The notes under the pieces: generated by a model | Database searches by the model: none | Seen by the model: only the letters and a program-made list of their open reading frames with translations | Told to the model about the DNA's origin: nothing | Program-made: the position numbers and the translations under genes | NCBI GenBank assembly: GCA_037783545.1 | Contig: JBBELK010001409.1 | Span: 320,001 to 384,000 of the forward strand | DNA length: 64,000 nucleotides | DNA from: Henricia sp. BOLD:AAB3569 | Taxonomy: Eukaryota; Echinodermata; Asteroidea; Spinulosida; Echinasteridae | Direction: 5' to 3' | In this document: positions 1 through 11,655 of the stretch, in pieces | How the letters are laid out: each line of letters starts with the position of its first letter | Numbering within the stretch: the stretch's first letter is position 1

Positions 1-99
1 TTTCTTTTCAAAGCAAAGACAATCTCTTTGCCCTCTAATACACAGTACAGATCTAATTTCTATCGAAATATAAATTTAAAACTCTTCTATGACCCCCAA

Positions 100-1020
100 A
101 ACATTATAACCATTCCGAACATTTTGAGCAACCCAGAAAATACAACTATGTCAGAAGTACATTTCTGATAAGAAGTGGGTGTGGTTATTTTCCGGTACTT
201 CTCCCCGGACAGCGAATTTGGCACACATCCCACATTGTTTCTCGGGGTTAAATTAGCTTACATCAGTTAAGTTCAGTAGTATGGATATAGCATTTCTGAT
301 AAGAAGGGGCGTGGTCATTTTCGGGTGCTTCACCTGGATAGCGAATTTGGCACAAATCCCAAGTTGTTCCTTGGGGTCAAATTATATTGTATCAGTCGAG
401 TTCAGTAGATACAGCGATGTCGAAAGTAGCACTTTAAATGTGGGGCGTAGTCATTTTAAAAAGGGCGTGGTCATTTTCGGGAACTTCTCCCTAGGTGGCG
501 ATATTGACACACATCCCAAGTTATTCCTCGGGGTCAAATTAGCTTATCAGTTGAGTTCAGTAGTTTAGCTATGTCGGAAATAGCACTTCTGATAAGGCGG
601 GGCGTGGTCATTTAAAAGGGTGTGTACTTTTCCATCGATAGTAAATTTGGCACAAATCCCAAGTTGTTCCTCCGGGTCAAATAAGCTTATATCAGTCAAG
701 TTCAGTAGATACATGTATAGATATGTCAGAGGTAGCACTTCTGATAAAGGTCGTGGTCATTTAAAAGGGCGTGGTCAGTTCTGGGTACTTCTCCTCGGTA
801 ACGATTGTGGGACACATCCCAAGTTGTTCCTCGGGGTCATATTAGCTAATATCGGTTGAATTCAGTAGATACAACTATGTCGAAAGCAGCACTTCTGATG
901 AAGAAAGGGGCGTGACCATCTTAACAAAAGCGTGGTCATTTTTGGGTATTTTGCCCCGGATAGCGAATTTGGCACATCTCACGTTGTTCCTTGGGGTCAA
1001 ATTAGCCTAGATCAGTTGAG
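100..1020. repeat. Diverged tandem repeat, unit about 140-155 bp, 6-7 copies
   Basis: Each unit runs through GCACTTCTGATAAG, GGGCGTGGTCATTTT, CTTCTCCCCGGATAGCG, ATCCCAAGTTGTTCCTCGGG and TCAGTTGAGTTCAGTAGAT. Unit starts fall near 150, 288, 428, 578, 735 and 886. Short open frames here come from the repeat. Confidence 0.85.
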
Positions 1021-1035
1021 AAATCCTCTCCTACA

Positions 1036-1345
1036 TTTGTAAATGAAGTGCATACAAAACTGTCACAGGTCCTAGACTATGTGTAGTATTCATTATTTAT
1101 AAACCATGAAATTGTCCATGAACGATACGCTTCTCTTGTTTGTAAACCATTGAAATGTACACTCGTCAGTTTCATTTATAAAGTATGGAACGCCGAGGTG
1201 ACATTTTCATTATTTGTAAATAATGAATTCGTACAGCTGCATGTATATTTCCTGTTTTGTAAAGAATCGTGTTGGTACAAAACGATGTTTTAAAGGTTTG
1301 TAAACCATAAACGGCCTTTGACACAAATGCATGATTTACACAGAA
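1036..1345. repeat. Degenerate ~40-bp periodic repeat centred on TTTGTAAACCAT
   Basis: TTTRTAAAnnAT cores begin at 1036, 1096, 1139, 1175, 1213, 1256 and 1297, mostly 36-43 bp apart, in otherwise diverged sequence. The core resembles a forkhead site; no binding is shown. Confidence 0.55.
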
Positions 1346-1349
1346 TTAA

Positions 1350-2040
1350 GATAAACCATGGAAAAAACATGCTATAATTCGCCTAAATAATTAGTTGACA
1401 AACGGCGCCCCATACATTTTAACCCTGAAATAGACCAATCCAGTAAGCCCCACCGCCCTAATAACACACCTGTGTCATTGCAAGAATTGGGATTGTGATG
1501 TCCGCATTGTAAGTGACCAATGACTCCTTCGTGTTGGTTGCCGTGACGTTTACTTTTGTCCATTGTAAATTACAGGGATGAGAATTTACGGTTTAAAATT
1601 CAGAAACCGGTTTGCAATTCTTTAAATTGTTGGTTAACCGTTCGACCGACACTTAAGAATGTTGCTGGTGCTTATGTAGAGGGGCAATTCCATGAAAAGG
1701 TGGAATTTTCTCCAAAAAATGAAATTGCTCCCAGAATTGAATTTTTATCTTTATATCATTCCAAACACGTGCAAGTGTCAGGGAAAAAAAATTTATTCTG
1801 TTTGGGTATTGTTTACTGTGAAAAAAAGCTAATTTTCCGATAGTGCACTTTGATGGGAAAAAATCATGTTTTTTTCTGATTTTACCAATTGGCCCTATTT
1901 TTAGAGTCAAGATCAATCTTCTTACAAAATATATATGTATTGTATAAGTATGGAGAATAGTCTTTCAGAAACAATAAGTAAAATTTCAATACAACTCAAT
2001 GTACACTTGTGTCAATACTTGGTTTGAGGTACTCTTGGAG
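1350..2040. other. Non-coding stretch, no feature seen
   Basis: AT-rich sequence with short open frames on both strands that look random. No splice-bounded exon or clear repeat was found. Confidence 0.5.
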
Positions 2041-2043
2041 AGC

Positions 2044-3673
2044 GTAACCCGTGTTACTGAAATACACTTTTTTAAATATATTTAATAAATAACCTGGTTT
2101 TAGTTGCTGCAACTTTTAATTTTCCTCCAACTAGTAAGGGCGTATGTAAAAATAGTAACCATTCAGATAAATTCTTAACCACCACTTCACAATGAGCCTG
2201 CAAAAATTGTAACACGTGTTACTAGTAATGTGTGTTACCATTGAAACGCGTGTTACCATGCCCAGTACACTACATACTGTACAATGGTAATTGTAGACTG
2301 TGAACACAGCCTTTTCTTTTTCAAGTAAAAAGAGGGCAGTATAACACTATTTATACCCACAATGCCTCAAGGTTCATTATCAGCACATGCATTGTTTTAA
2401 GGTGTAATCCAGCTTCAGTGAAGGGTGAAAGTGAATCAATCTAATCTATTTCAATCTAACCTAAAAGAAGACCGGTAAGATTCTCATTTTTACATATTAC
2501 TTCCGTGTTTCAGTGATGCACCCAGCTGGAAAGAATGCATAGTTCCGAGTTTGCCTAGTTAGCCCCGCCCCCGTGGATATTGTTGCTATGGCTCACACGC
2601 TATCGTCAAAAATGGCGACACACTACGCACAAAGCAATGGGACTTTCAACGGAAAGCACAGATTCATTGGAGAAAACTCAAAGGCATTCATGTTTCAGGG
2701 TCGACAGTTATCTTAGAACACACAGAGTAAAGGGCCAGTAATACAGGGATGTCATATCATGACATACATGTACGTGCTTTCGTACCTTTGAACAACGAAA
2801 CGACCGGCCTTGAAACCAAAAATTCACCCGGATCATCGCATACAACACTGTACAAATTGTATGGGGCCGGCAGAACATATCGCGTGCACGCGTGATCATG
2901 TTGTTGTGAGACAGTGCACTTTGACCTATGTCAGTGATATCTGCTAGCTCTGTTGTGATTGGTCGGCGGGTTCGGTTGATTGACAGGTCGGAACTATGCA
3001 TTGGAAGTGGCCAAGTCCTACAGACGACAAGACATTTTATTTCAGGAATCAGATTATCAGGAATCAGATTATCAGGAAACTTGGAGAACCAGTGATAGTA
3101 AACAATCGCATGCACTACAAATTTTGTGGTCTGTAGAGCAACTAACAAAATAAATAAATAAAAAGGTCTACTTACTGATTTGATCTTCAGATATGATGTG
3201 TAACTGATATTAGTTGATAATTTTGAGAATTTATAACTTTACAATTGAAATAACGTATCAACAATATAGCCGGACAAAGTGAAACGCGTGTTACCGTAAC
3301 GTGTGTTACTGACAATTTTGCAGTTTACTGAAAAAGTATATCTTTAATTATTGTTATTATTCCAGTATAATAAAGCTTAGCTGAGTACTTGAATACAGTA
3401 GAAACCAATTTGTTGTAGACTGGTTAGTTTTAGGACAAAGTTGAGATAAAGTTTGGTATTTTTTTGCCCTGTCCATCCAGTGAAACGCGTGTTACTAATT
3501 TTCGCAGAGCTCTCTCTGCTACACAAGTTGATCTTTCATTTTTGTGTGAACATGGGGATCTAGCTTTGAGTTGTTGGTATTAAAATACAAAAGATGAACA
3601 CTAAATTCAAATTAGTCTTGCAGCCAAAGAATGGAGAATAATGAAGGACGTGCTGAAACGTAACGCGTGTTAC
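2044..3673. repeat. Dispersed 14-bp palindrome-like motif GTAACRCGYGTTAC
   Basis: Eight copies or near copies at 2044, 2209, 2225, 2243, 3281, 3296, 3482 and 3660 (for example GTAACACGTGTTAC and GAAACGCGTGTTAC). They are separated by unrelated sequence, including an inserted TIR element, so this is not a simple tandem array. Confidence 0.7.
2534..3002 (+). mobile_element. Non-autonomous TIR element with promoter-like ends, copy 1
   Basis: Bounded by AATGCATAGTTCCGA and its inverse TCGGAACTATGCATT, about 469 bp. The left end carries CCCCGCCCCC and then AAAATGGCG. The right end carries inverted CCAAT-type boxes (GATTGGTCGG, GATTGAC). A 34-codon frame, 2612-2716, begins MATHYAQSNGTFNGKHRF. No transposase is present. 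Related copies lie at 58285 and 61572. Confidence 0.75.
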
Positions 3674-4005
3674 CGCGGAATTGCCCAGATGTGTAATTTA
3701 CACTTAATACCCCTAGGCTCCCATTGAACTGGTCAGAATTTTACTAGTTACTACATGTACATGTACGACACCGTGTAACTTTATTTAAGTTTCATGACGT
3801 AATTACAAATAACCCTCTGAAAAAGACAATAAATTCAGCTTTGTTTGAATGTTTGGCAAAACCGGTTTTCCAATTAGTTTTTTATTAAAGAAAAACAGTC
3901 CGTACATTTTGGGTATGGCACTTAAACCGATATTTTTGTGGAAATAGACAGGTTATTCGCTTTCAAATAGTCGTAGTGTGCATACTGAAGATAAATAGAA
4001 TACAT

Positions 4006-4402
4006 TATGATGATGCTGTTTATGTTGGACCTACTGACTAACAATCTATTCCATAAACTATTCATGTTTGTGTGTGTATACACAGGCAAGGTACCTCAAG
4101 AGCAGACTGCCCTCTCTTTAACACATTACACTTAAACAGGTGGCGGACAAGCTGAGGCACGGCCTGTAGTGACTGGTAAGCTTTATATACAAATGATGAT
4201 ATGCTCAAGAAGATGATGATGCTGTTTATGTTGGACCTACTGACTAACAATCTATTCCATAAACTATTCATGTTTGTGTGTATACACAGGCAAGGTACCT
4301 AAAGAGCCGACTTCCATCTCTAAGACTACGATCACTTGCAAATGTCACCCCGCGACAAGTAGCAGACAAACTTAGACACTGCTCAGCGCCTATTAAGTTT
4401 AT
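4006..4402 (+). pseudogene. Tandemly duplicated, broken exon-like unit
   Basis: Two ~200-bp copies (from 4006 and 4207) share a TATACACAG acceptor followed by ARYLKSRLPSL. Copy 1 (exon-like from 4086) has a GTAAGC donor but is stopped after SRLPSL. Copy 2 (from 4290) stays open through RQVADKLRHC but has lost the donor. Neither copy can work as an intact exon. The source gene is not recognised. Confidence 0.35.
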
Positions 4403-4606
4403 ACTGTATGTGTATACAAACTATATACACGTACATCATGTAGGTTTGACGGCAATGATAAACATATGTCATGATTTTAAATAAACCATAACGGATTTGT
4501 CCTTTTTACTTTATATGTATTTGTTTAGAAAAAAAGAAAAAAATGAATGCAATTAATGCCCAATCCTACACTTTTTTAACAATTTTCTTTTTTGTGTGCA
4601 TTTTAG

Positions 4607-4839
4607 AAACATCCCGGCGATTCGTGCCGGGATCCTCAATGAAAGCTCACAACACACCATGTAAAGATACAAACATGCGACAATCGACCAATGGGAATCC
4701 ACCGTTTGCAGAAGGCACAACGGAGGCTCAATGTCTGGCGTTTCAGGCCGAGACCCTCGATGAAATCTCACAACAAAATATCATACTTGGCAACACTCTG
4801 ACTGAGGCAGCCACCACGGAGCGAGATTTGCTACACTGA
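4607..4839 (+). pseudogene. Exon-like open segment with internal duplication, not recognised
   Basis: A long T-rich tract and TTTTAG precede an open stretch ending in FQAETLDEISQQNIILGN and ERDLLH, then TGA at 4837-4839. Two ~50-bp parts (from about 4616 and 4735) are diverged copies of each other, 119 bp apart. It may belong to the same decayed locus as 4006-4402. Confidence 0.28.
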
Positions 4840-4879
4840 CAGGCCGTCCACAGCTGTCAAGTTCAAGGTGTGTACAAAT

Positions 4880-5050
4880 TAAGCTTGTGCCGATAGACGA
4901 TACCATCGTCTATCGCGATATTTTTTCTCACGGTGAACTAATCGTATGTGATTTTGAACAATCGTGGCATCACGGTACCACGATGGCACGGAAATAATCG
5001 CGATCGATGGTAATGATCGCGATATATACTCGACAGTGTATCGTTCAGGG
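4880..5050. repeat. Cluster of ATCGCGATA/CATCGT words with short inverted repeats
   Basis: Several overlapping palindromic words (ATCGCGATA, GACGATACCATCGTC, ATCGCGATCGATGG) occur within 170 bp. It looks like a decayed hairpin element; no boundaries were resolved. Confidence 0.4.
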
Positions 5051-5616
5051 ACGGAATACAGTTGAAATACAGTTTAGTCTCTGTAACTCGCACAATATGT
5101 CGTCTTACCTCAATAAAAATTATTCACATTGCCAGGAAGGGTATTGTACGGTGCATACTTTCTAAGAAAACTAAAGAAAAATTACTTTTTTTTTGCCCGT
5201 TGAATCTGTCTAATGCCTGACTCGTCTTTTGAATGACACCGTGCTACGTTTTACCTGCGCCGCAACCAGACCATGTTTGTAGTGGTATACGTGAAACGCT
5301 GCGCGCGTGTAGTCATTCAAAAGACGGGCATTTGGGGATGGTTTTGCATTTGGTCGCATGGTTAATATTTTTTTTGAGTGTGTAAATTTTGCATTGACAT
5401 TTCTAACCCGGCTGCGCGAATCAAACATATAGCTAAATTACATAAACATTGCCTGAAGTAAAGAGCTTCCCCACTTTTTAAAAATATAAACCACACAACG
5501 CGCACGTGCAAAGACGACCAATCACAGATCAAGATGAAGTGCCCTTTACCTGTCCTCATATTCATGAATGTGGAATATGTGGACGGAAACTAGTCTAGTT
5601 ACGATGAAGTCTTGTT

Positions 5617-5753
5617 AAAGGCACAGGCTCGTCAGCCATGGCGCACGCCGAATTTGTGCGACGAAATACGCAGCCTCATGCCTTTGCTACACGGAGCTGC
5701 GTATTTCGTGGCACGAATTTGGCGCGCATTGCTGACGAGCCTGTGCCTTTTAA
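5617..5753. mobile_element. Hairpin MITE flanked by TTAA, copy 1
   Basis: Left arm TTAAAGGCACAGGCTCGTCA; right arm is its inverse, TGACGAGCCTGTGCCTTTTAA. Arms are about 45-60 bp with a short loop. A second copy is at 38366-38506. Confidence 0.85.
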
Positions 5754-5943
5754 GTTTAATTACAAAGTTCCCAACCGTGGATATGGTATAGTGTATCGCT
5801 GTTTTCATTTGGCAATCTCTCGCCGATTATGAGATTCTTGTTACCCAACCAGATTCCCCGAAATCTTGTCAATTAACTTGTTTTGTTCACAAGTTGACAA
5901 GACAAAATGTAATGTGATAGACTTTGGATCACTTTTATTGCAG

Positions 5944-6038
5944 CTTGCAACTACATGTACACGAGATGGAACAAAGTGGATGCACTGCTTTGGTATCAAG
6001 CCATTTCAGTAAAGGGAAGTCCTCAAGATCCATCCCAG
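5944..6038 (+). CDS. Candidate isolated internal exon, product not recognised
   Basis: TTTTATTGCAG precedes 95 bp and GTTAGT follows. In the phase-2 frame it reads CNYMYTRWNKVDALLWYQAI and SVKGSPQDPSQ without a stop. Splice signals and composition look exon-like. No neighbouring exon in a compatible frame was found, so it may be a remnant or a chance match. Confidence 0.3.
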
Positions 6039-6099
6039 GTTAGTACCTTAAAGGTCCTGTAGATTATCTGTTTCTGAGTGATTCTGCGAGTAAAACCAT

Positions 6100-7080
6100 T
6101 ATAAATCAAAAGAAAGACATCAACAAACCCATCCTAAGAAATTTCAGCTTTGTCAAATGTACCACGTTTAAAAAAACCATGAAAATCCATATGCATTTTC
6201 CTGGTCCTGGCGGGGTGTTTAAAATATTCGTTCTCAGTTGATCGGGTACTATGTGGCTTGCGTCATGCACTCTGTGGCGCACATACTGCGTGTGTGCGCG
6301 ATAACAAAAAATGCATCGCGTTGGAACACGCACACGCAGTACACAGCGCCCATGCATTTTGGACCGCGTAGATGCGAACCAAAAATAGTAAATCGTTTGC
6401 AAACGATCGAAATAGAAATTTAGGGAATAGAAAACTATTATCAACGGAGTATTCTCCACGAGTTTCTAATAAAAAAAACCAACCTGCTTTTAAGTCGGAT
6501 CAGTATGTTGAAAAAGCATGAGGCCACTATCCTTATTCTGCTGGTTCCCTTGCACTGTTGCTAAGTATACACCTTGCACACTATCCTCCATACTCTTAAA
6601 GGTACACACCGGCCTACTGTTTACATGATTTAGTGATGTAGCAGCATTGACAATAATTTTTTGATGGTCGTTGTGAAAAAAGATCATCAAAATATTCCGT
6701 CATTTACTAAAAAAGTGCATAATTAACCAAAACGGTCAAAAGACCTGTTATACGCTTTACCAGCTGTTGTAACTACGCGCACAAACGATTCGCTCTTTTC
6801 CTACATGTGACATCTCCAGTTTTCTGCTTACGATTTCACTGAACAGCTCAGACAAACAAATAGGAATTTCTGTTTTCTTTGGAGGAGTTGGCATCATGTT
6901 TTTTCTTCACGAATGTACATATGTACACCGGAGCACACTACCCGGCCGTGTGTGCACTCAAGCTATTTGCCGTGCTTCTCGGGGCAAAATAGCCCGCCGT
7001 ATAGCACGTGCTCACTCTCCCGTTCTCCGGATTCTCGAAACAAACATTTATATTTGAATTTTCATACTTACATGTATGTT
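6100..7080. other. Non-coding stretch, no gene found
   Basis: Contains GC-rich patches with short inverted words near 6240-6370 and 6930-7010, perhaps decayed hairpin elements. Open frames are short and without splice context. Confidence 0.4.
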
Positions 7081-7302
7081 TAACTTTGTTTCATACCCAA
7101 AATTAACAAGAATGGCAAAGATTGAATAGGATATGCAAAACCCAGCGATTTCAAAACCCAGCGACAAAATTAAAAGATGTTAGCCCAACTTGTCCAGGTT
7201 TTGCTGCGCATGTGCAAACTGTGACACGGCCCCTTTAAGATTACCCTTTGACAAAAAAAAAACTATGTATGTTTTGTAATTTATCCGGTTACATAAAACG
7301 GT

Positions 7303-7380
7303 GCTGGTCCTGGGGTCGATTTCACTAACGCTTACAATCTTTCGTAAAGCCCGGTTAGTGAAATTGACCCCAGGACCAGC
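7303..7380. repeat. 78-bp near-perfect hairpin in composite repeat, copy 1
   Basis: GCTGGTCCTGGGGTCGATTT pairs with AAATTGACCCCAGGACCAGC around a short loop. Probably a MITE inserted before the larger unit was amplified. Confidence 0.85.
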
Positions 7381-8982
7381 AGCCGAATTTACTGTGATGA
7401 ACCCTTGCACACTGCGTAAGCCTGCTTGCGCAACATTCCTGTGATGATTACATGCAAGGCTATGGGGCTTATGGCATTGTCAAAAGGTAATCTTATATAG
7501 GGGCAGCTAAAAGTTGAACTAACTTTTTGAAATTTGTTGCTGGGTTTTGCATATTATATTGATTGCTTTCCGTGACGTACATCTGGGAATGTTTGGTGGT
7601 CAATGATCACGTGTGCCACTAGACGCACATGGACATGCGTAAAAATACTAACCAGCGTACTTTCATTCGACATGACAACAATTTTTGACTTTAAATCAAG
7701 TAATTTGTTCATGCTGACATAATGAAAGTTTTGTACTGTATATACACTTGTTCATTGCTGCAGTTTGTCATTGCGATATTAAACCTTGATTTTTTATTTT
7801 TATTTCATCACAGTACAGGTCCTCTTGCGACAATAGTGATGGTTTCCACAAAGATTCAGCATCGGTGCAATGTAGAACCCCACCCTCCACTCTGTAGATT
7901 ACCTTGCTACAAGACAGCCACTAGGCATATGTAAGTTAGTCTAAAGCCTGCCGCACAAGAGAGCTATCTCCTTATGCCACCAATGAATTTTGGCTTAGCA
8001 AATAGTGCTAGTGTGTGGCGGGCTTTATACTTAAAGGAACTGTCACTGTTTGTGCATGTGCCAAATCCTTTCAAATTTTGACACGTGCGTGTGCTCAGAA
8101 GAATTTAGTGCAATTTCGTTACACCATGCAAGACATGGACATGCGTAAAAATACTAACCAGTGTACTTTCATTTGAAATGACAACAATTTTTGACTTTAA
8201 ATCAAGTAATTTGTTCATGCTGACATAATGAAAGTTTTGTACTGTATATACTTGTTCATTGCTGCAGTTTGTCATTGTGATATTAAACCATAATATGTAT
8301 ATTTTTTTTCATCACAGTACGGGTCCTTTTTTTTGCGACGATTTCCACAAAGACATGTGATTCAGCATCAGTGCAATGTAGAACCCCACCCTCCACTCTG
8401 TAGATTACCTTGCTACAAGATGGCCACGGAGCTATGAACCCTGATGGCCCTGTGAACCCTTTTGACTCTTGGCAGTTTTGGGTAAGTTCCTAGGACTCCT
8501 GTAGACTCTTTTGAATTCTGAGATTTCCTCTGACAATGTAGATAATGCACAAAAAAGGATGAACAGTTTGGAAGAGCGAAACGGCAGCTCCGTTAAGTGT
8601 CATGATTTCCCCAAAACAGCAATTTCGTAACAACATAAAGGCATGAATTGTCAAGATAGTCCAAGAAGAAAAAACAACTATGCATGCCCGTGCTCGACCA
8701 CTGGATGTTTGGTGGTATAAAAATACGGCAAACAGCGTCATTTCAAGTAAAAGTAATGCATCGGGACAACCTGGGCGTTGACAAGTACACCACTGCCAAA
8801 ATTAACAAGAATGGCAAAGATTGAATAGGATATGCAAAACCCAGCGACAAAATTAAAAGATGTTAGCCGAACTTGTCCAGGTTTTGCTGCGCATGTGCAA
8901 ACTGTGACACGGCCCCTTTAAGATTACATTTTGACAAAAACAAAATGTATGTTTTGTAATTTATCCGGTTACATAAAACAGT

Positions 8983-9060
8983 GCTGGTCCTGGGGTAGAT
9001 TTCACTAACGCTTACAATCCTTCGTAAAGCCCGGTTAGTGAAATTGACCCCAGGACCAGC
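8983..9060. repeat. 78-bp hairpin, copy 2
   Basis: Same hairpin as 7303-7380 in the second unit, with few changes. Confidence 0.85.
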
Positions 9061-10646
9061 AGCCGAATTTACTGTGATGAACCCTTGCACACTGCGTAAG
9101 CCTGCTTGCGCAACATTCCTGTGATGATTACATGCAAGGCTATGGGGCTTATGGCATTGTCAAAAGGTAATCTTATATAGGGGCAGCTAAAAGTTGAACT
9201 AACTTTTTGAAATTTGTTGCTGGGTTTTGCATATTATATTGATTGCTTTCCGTGACGTACATCTGGGAATGTTTGGTGGTCAATGATCACGTGTGCCACT
9301 AGACGCACATGGACATGCGTAAAAATACTAACCAGCGTACTTTCATTCGACATGACAACAATTTTTGACTTTAAATCAAGTAATTTGTTCATGCTGACAT
9401 AATGAAAGTTTTGTACTGTATATACTTGTTCATTGCTGCAGTTTGTCATTGCGATATTAAACCTTAATTTTATTTTTATTTCATCACAGTACAGGTCCTC
9501 TTGCGACAATAGTGATGGTTTCCACAAAGATTCAGCATCGGTGCAATGTAGAACCCCACCCTCCACTAGAATGGAACTGTAGATTACCTTGCTACAAGAC
9601 AGCCACTAGGCAAATGTAAGTTAGTCTAAAGCCCGCTGCACACGAGAGCTATCTCCTTACGCCACGAATGAATTTTGGCTTAGCAAATAGTGCTAGTGTG
9701 TGGCGGGCTTTATACTTAAAGGAACTGTCACTGTTTGTGCATGTGCCAAATCCTTTCAAATTTTGACACGTGCGTGTGCTCAGAAGAATGTAGTGCAATT
9801 TCGTTACACCATGCAAGACATGGACATGCGTAAAAATACTAACCAGTGTACTTTCATTTGAAATGACAACAATTTTTGACTTTAAATCAAGTAATTTGTT
9901 CATGCTGACATAATGAAAGTTTTGTACTGTATATACTTGTTCATTGCTGCAGTTTGTCATTGTGATATTAAACCATAATATGTATATTTTTTTTCATCAC
10001 AGTACGGGTCCTTTTTTTTGCGACGATTTCCACAAAGACATGTGATTCAGCATCAGTGCAATGTAGAACCCCACCCTCCACTCTGTAGATTACCTTGCTA
10101 CAAGATGGCCACGGAGCTATGAACCCTGATGGCCCTGTGAACCCTTTTGACTCTTGGCAGTTTTGGGTAAGTTCCTAGGACTCCTGTAGACTCTTTTGAA
10201 TTCTGAGATTTCCTCTGACAATGTAGATAATGCACAAAAAAGGATGAACAGTTTGGAAGAGCGAAACGGCAGCTCCGTTAAGTGTCATGATTTCCCCAAA
10301 ACAGCAATTTTGTAGCATGAATTGTCAAGATAGTCCAAGAAGAAAAAACTACGCATGCCCGTGCTCGACCACTGGATGTTTGGCGGTATAATAATACGGC
10401 AAACGGCGTCATTTCAAGTAAAAGTAATGCATCGGGACAACCTGGGCGTTGACAAGTACACCACTGCCAAAATTAACAAGAATGGCAAAGATTGAATAGG
10501 ATATGCAAAACCCAGCGACAAAATTAAAAGATGTTAGCCCAACTTGTCCAGGTTTTGATGTGCAAACTGTGACACGGCCCCTTTAAGATTACCCTTTGAC
10601 CAAAAAAAAACTATGTTTTGTAATTTATCCGGTTACATAAAACAGT

Positions 10647-10724
10647 GCTGGTCCTGGGGTCGATTTCACTAATGCTTACAATCTTTCGTAAAGCCCGGTT
10701 AGTGAAATTGACCCCAGGACCAGC
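10647..10724. repeat. 78-bp hairpin, copy 3
   Basis: Same hairpin in the third unit, 78 bp again. Confidence 0.85.
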
Positions 10725-11655
10725 AGCCGAATTCACTGTGATGAACCCTTGCACACTGCGTAAGCCTGCTTGCGCAACATTTCTGTGATGATTACACGCA
10801 AGGCTATGGGGCTTATGGCATTGTCAAAAGGTAATCTTATATAGGGGCAGCTAAAAGTTGAACTAACTTTTTCAAATTTGTCGCTTGGTTGTGCATATTA
10901 TATTGTTTGGTGGTCAACGGTCACGCGTGTGCCACTAGACGCACATGGACATGCGTAAAAATACTAACCAACGTACTTTCATTCGAAATGACAACAATTT
11001 TTGACTTTAAATCAAGTAATTTGTTCATGCTGACATAATGAAAGTTTTGTACTGTATATACACTTGTTCATTGCTGCAGTTTGTCATTGTGATATTAAAC
11101 CTTAATTTTTAATTTTTATTTCATCACAGTACAGGTCCTCTTGCGACAATAGCGATGGTTTCCACAAAGATTCAGCATTGGTGCAATGTAGAACCCCACC
11201 CTCCACTAGAATGGAACTGTAGATTACCTTGCTACAAGACAGCCACTAGGCAAATGTAAGTTAGTCTAAAGCCCGCTGCACACGAGAGCTATCTCCTTAC
11301 GCCACGAATGAATTTTGGCTTAGCAAATAGTGCTAGTGTGTGGCGGGCTTTATACTTAAAGGAACTGTCACTGTTTGTGCATGTGCCAAATCCTTTCAAA
11401 TTTTGACACGCGTGTGCTCAGAAGAATGTAGTGCAATTTTGTTACACCATGCAAGACATGGACATGTGTAAAAATACTAAGCAGTGTACTTTCATTTGAA
11501 ATGACAACAATTTTTGACTTTAAATCAAGTAATTTGTTCATGCTGACATAATGAAAGTTTGTACTGTATATACTTGTTAATTTTTTTGTTTTTTCATCAC
11601 AGTATGGGTCCTTTTTTTGGTGACGATTTCCACAAAGACGTGATTCAGCATCAGT

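Larger units (their letters stand above)
7102..11652. repeat. Three tandem copies of a 1.67-1.70 kb composite repeat
   Basis: Units start at 7102, 8801 and 10472 (periods 1699 and 1671 bp), each opening AATTAACAAGAATGGCAAAG. Inside each unit a ~300-bp block (from ATGGACATGCGTAAAAATAC to the GTAGAACCCCACCCTCCACT segment) occurs twice about 510 bp apart. The third unit is cut short and runs into the 11-bp array. The repeated open frames are repeat-derived. Confidence 0.92.

Noticed and set aside
2708-3148. 146-codon minus-strand frame
   Set aside because: It crosses a TIR element boundary and small direct repeats, and shows no family features.
6490-6690. Minus-strand frame with MEDSVQGVYLATVQGNQQNK
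   Set aside because: Short, without splice context or a recognisable family.
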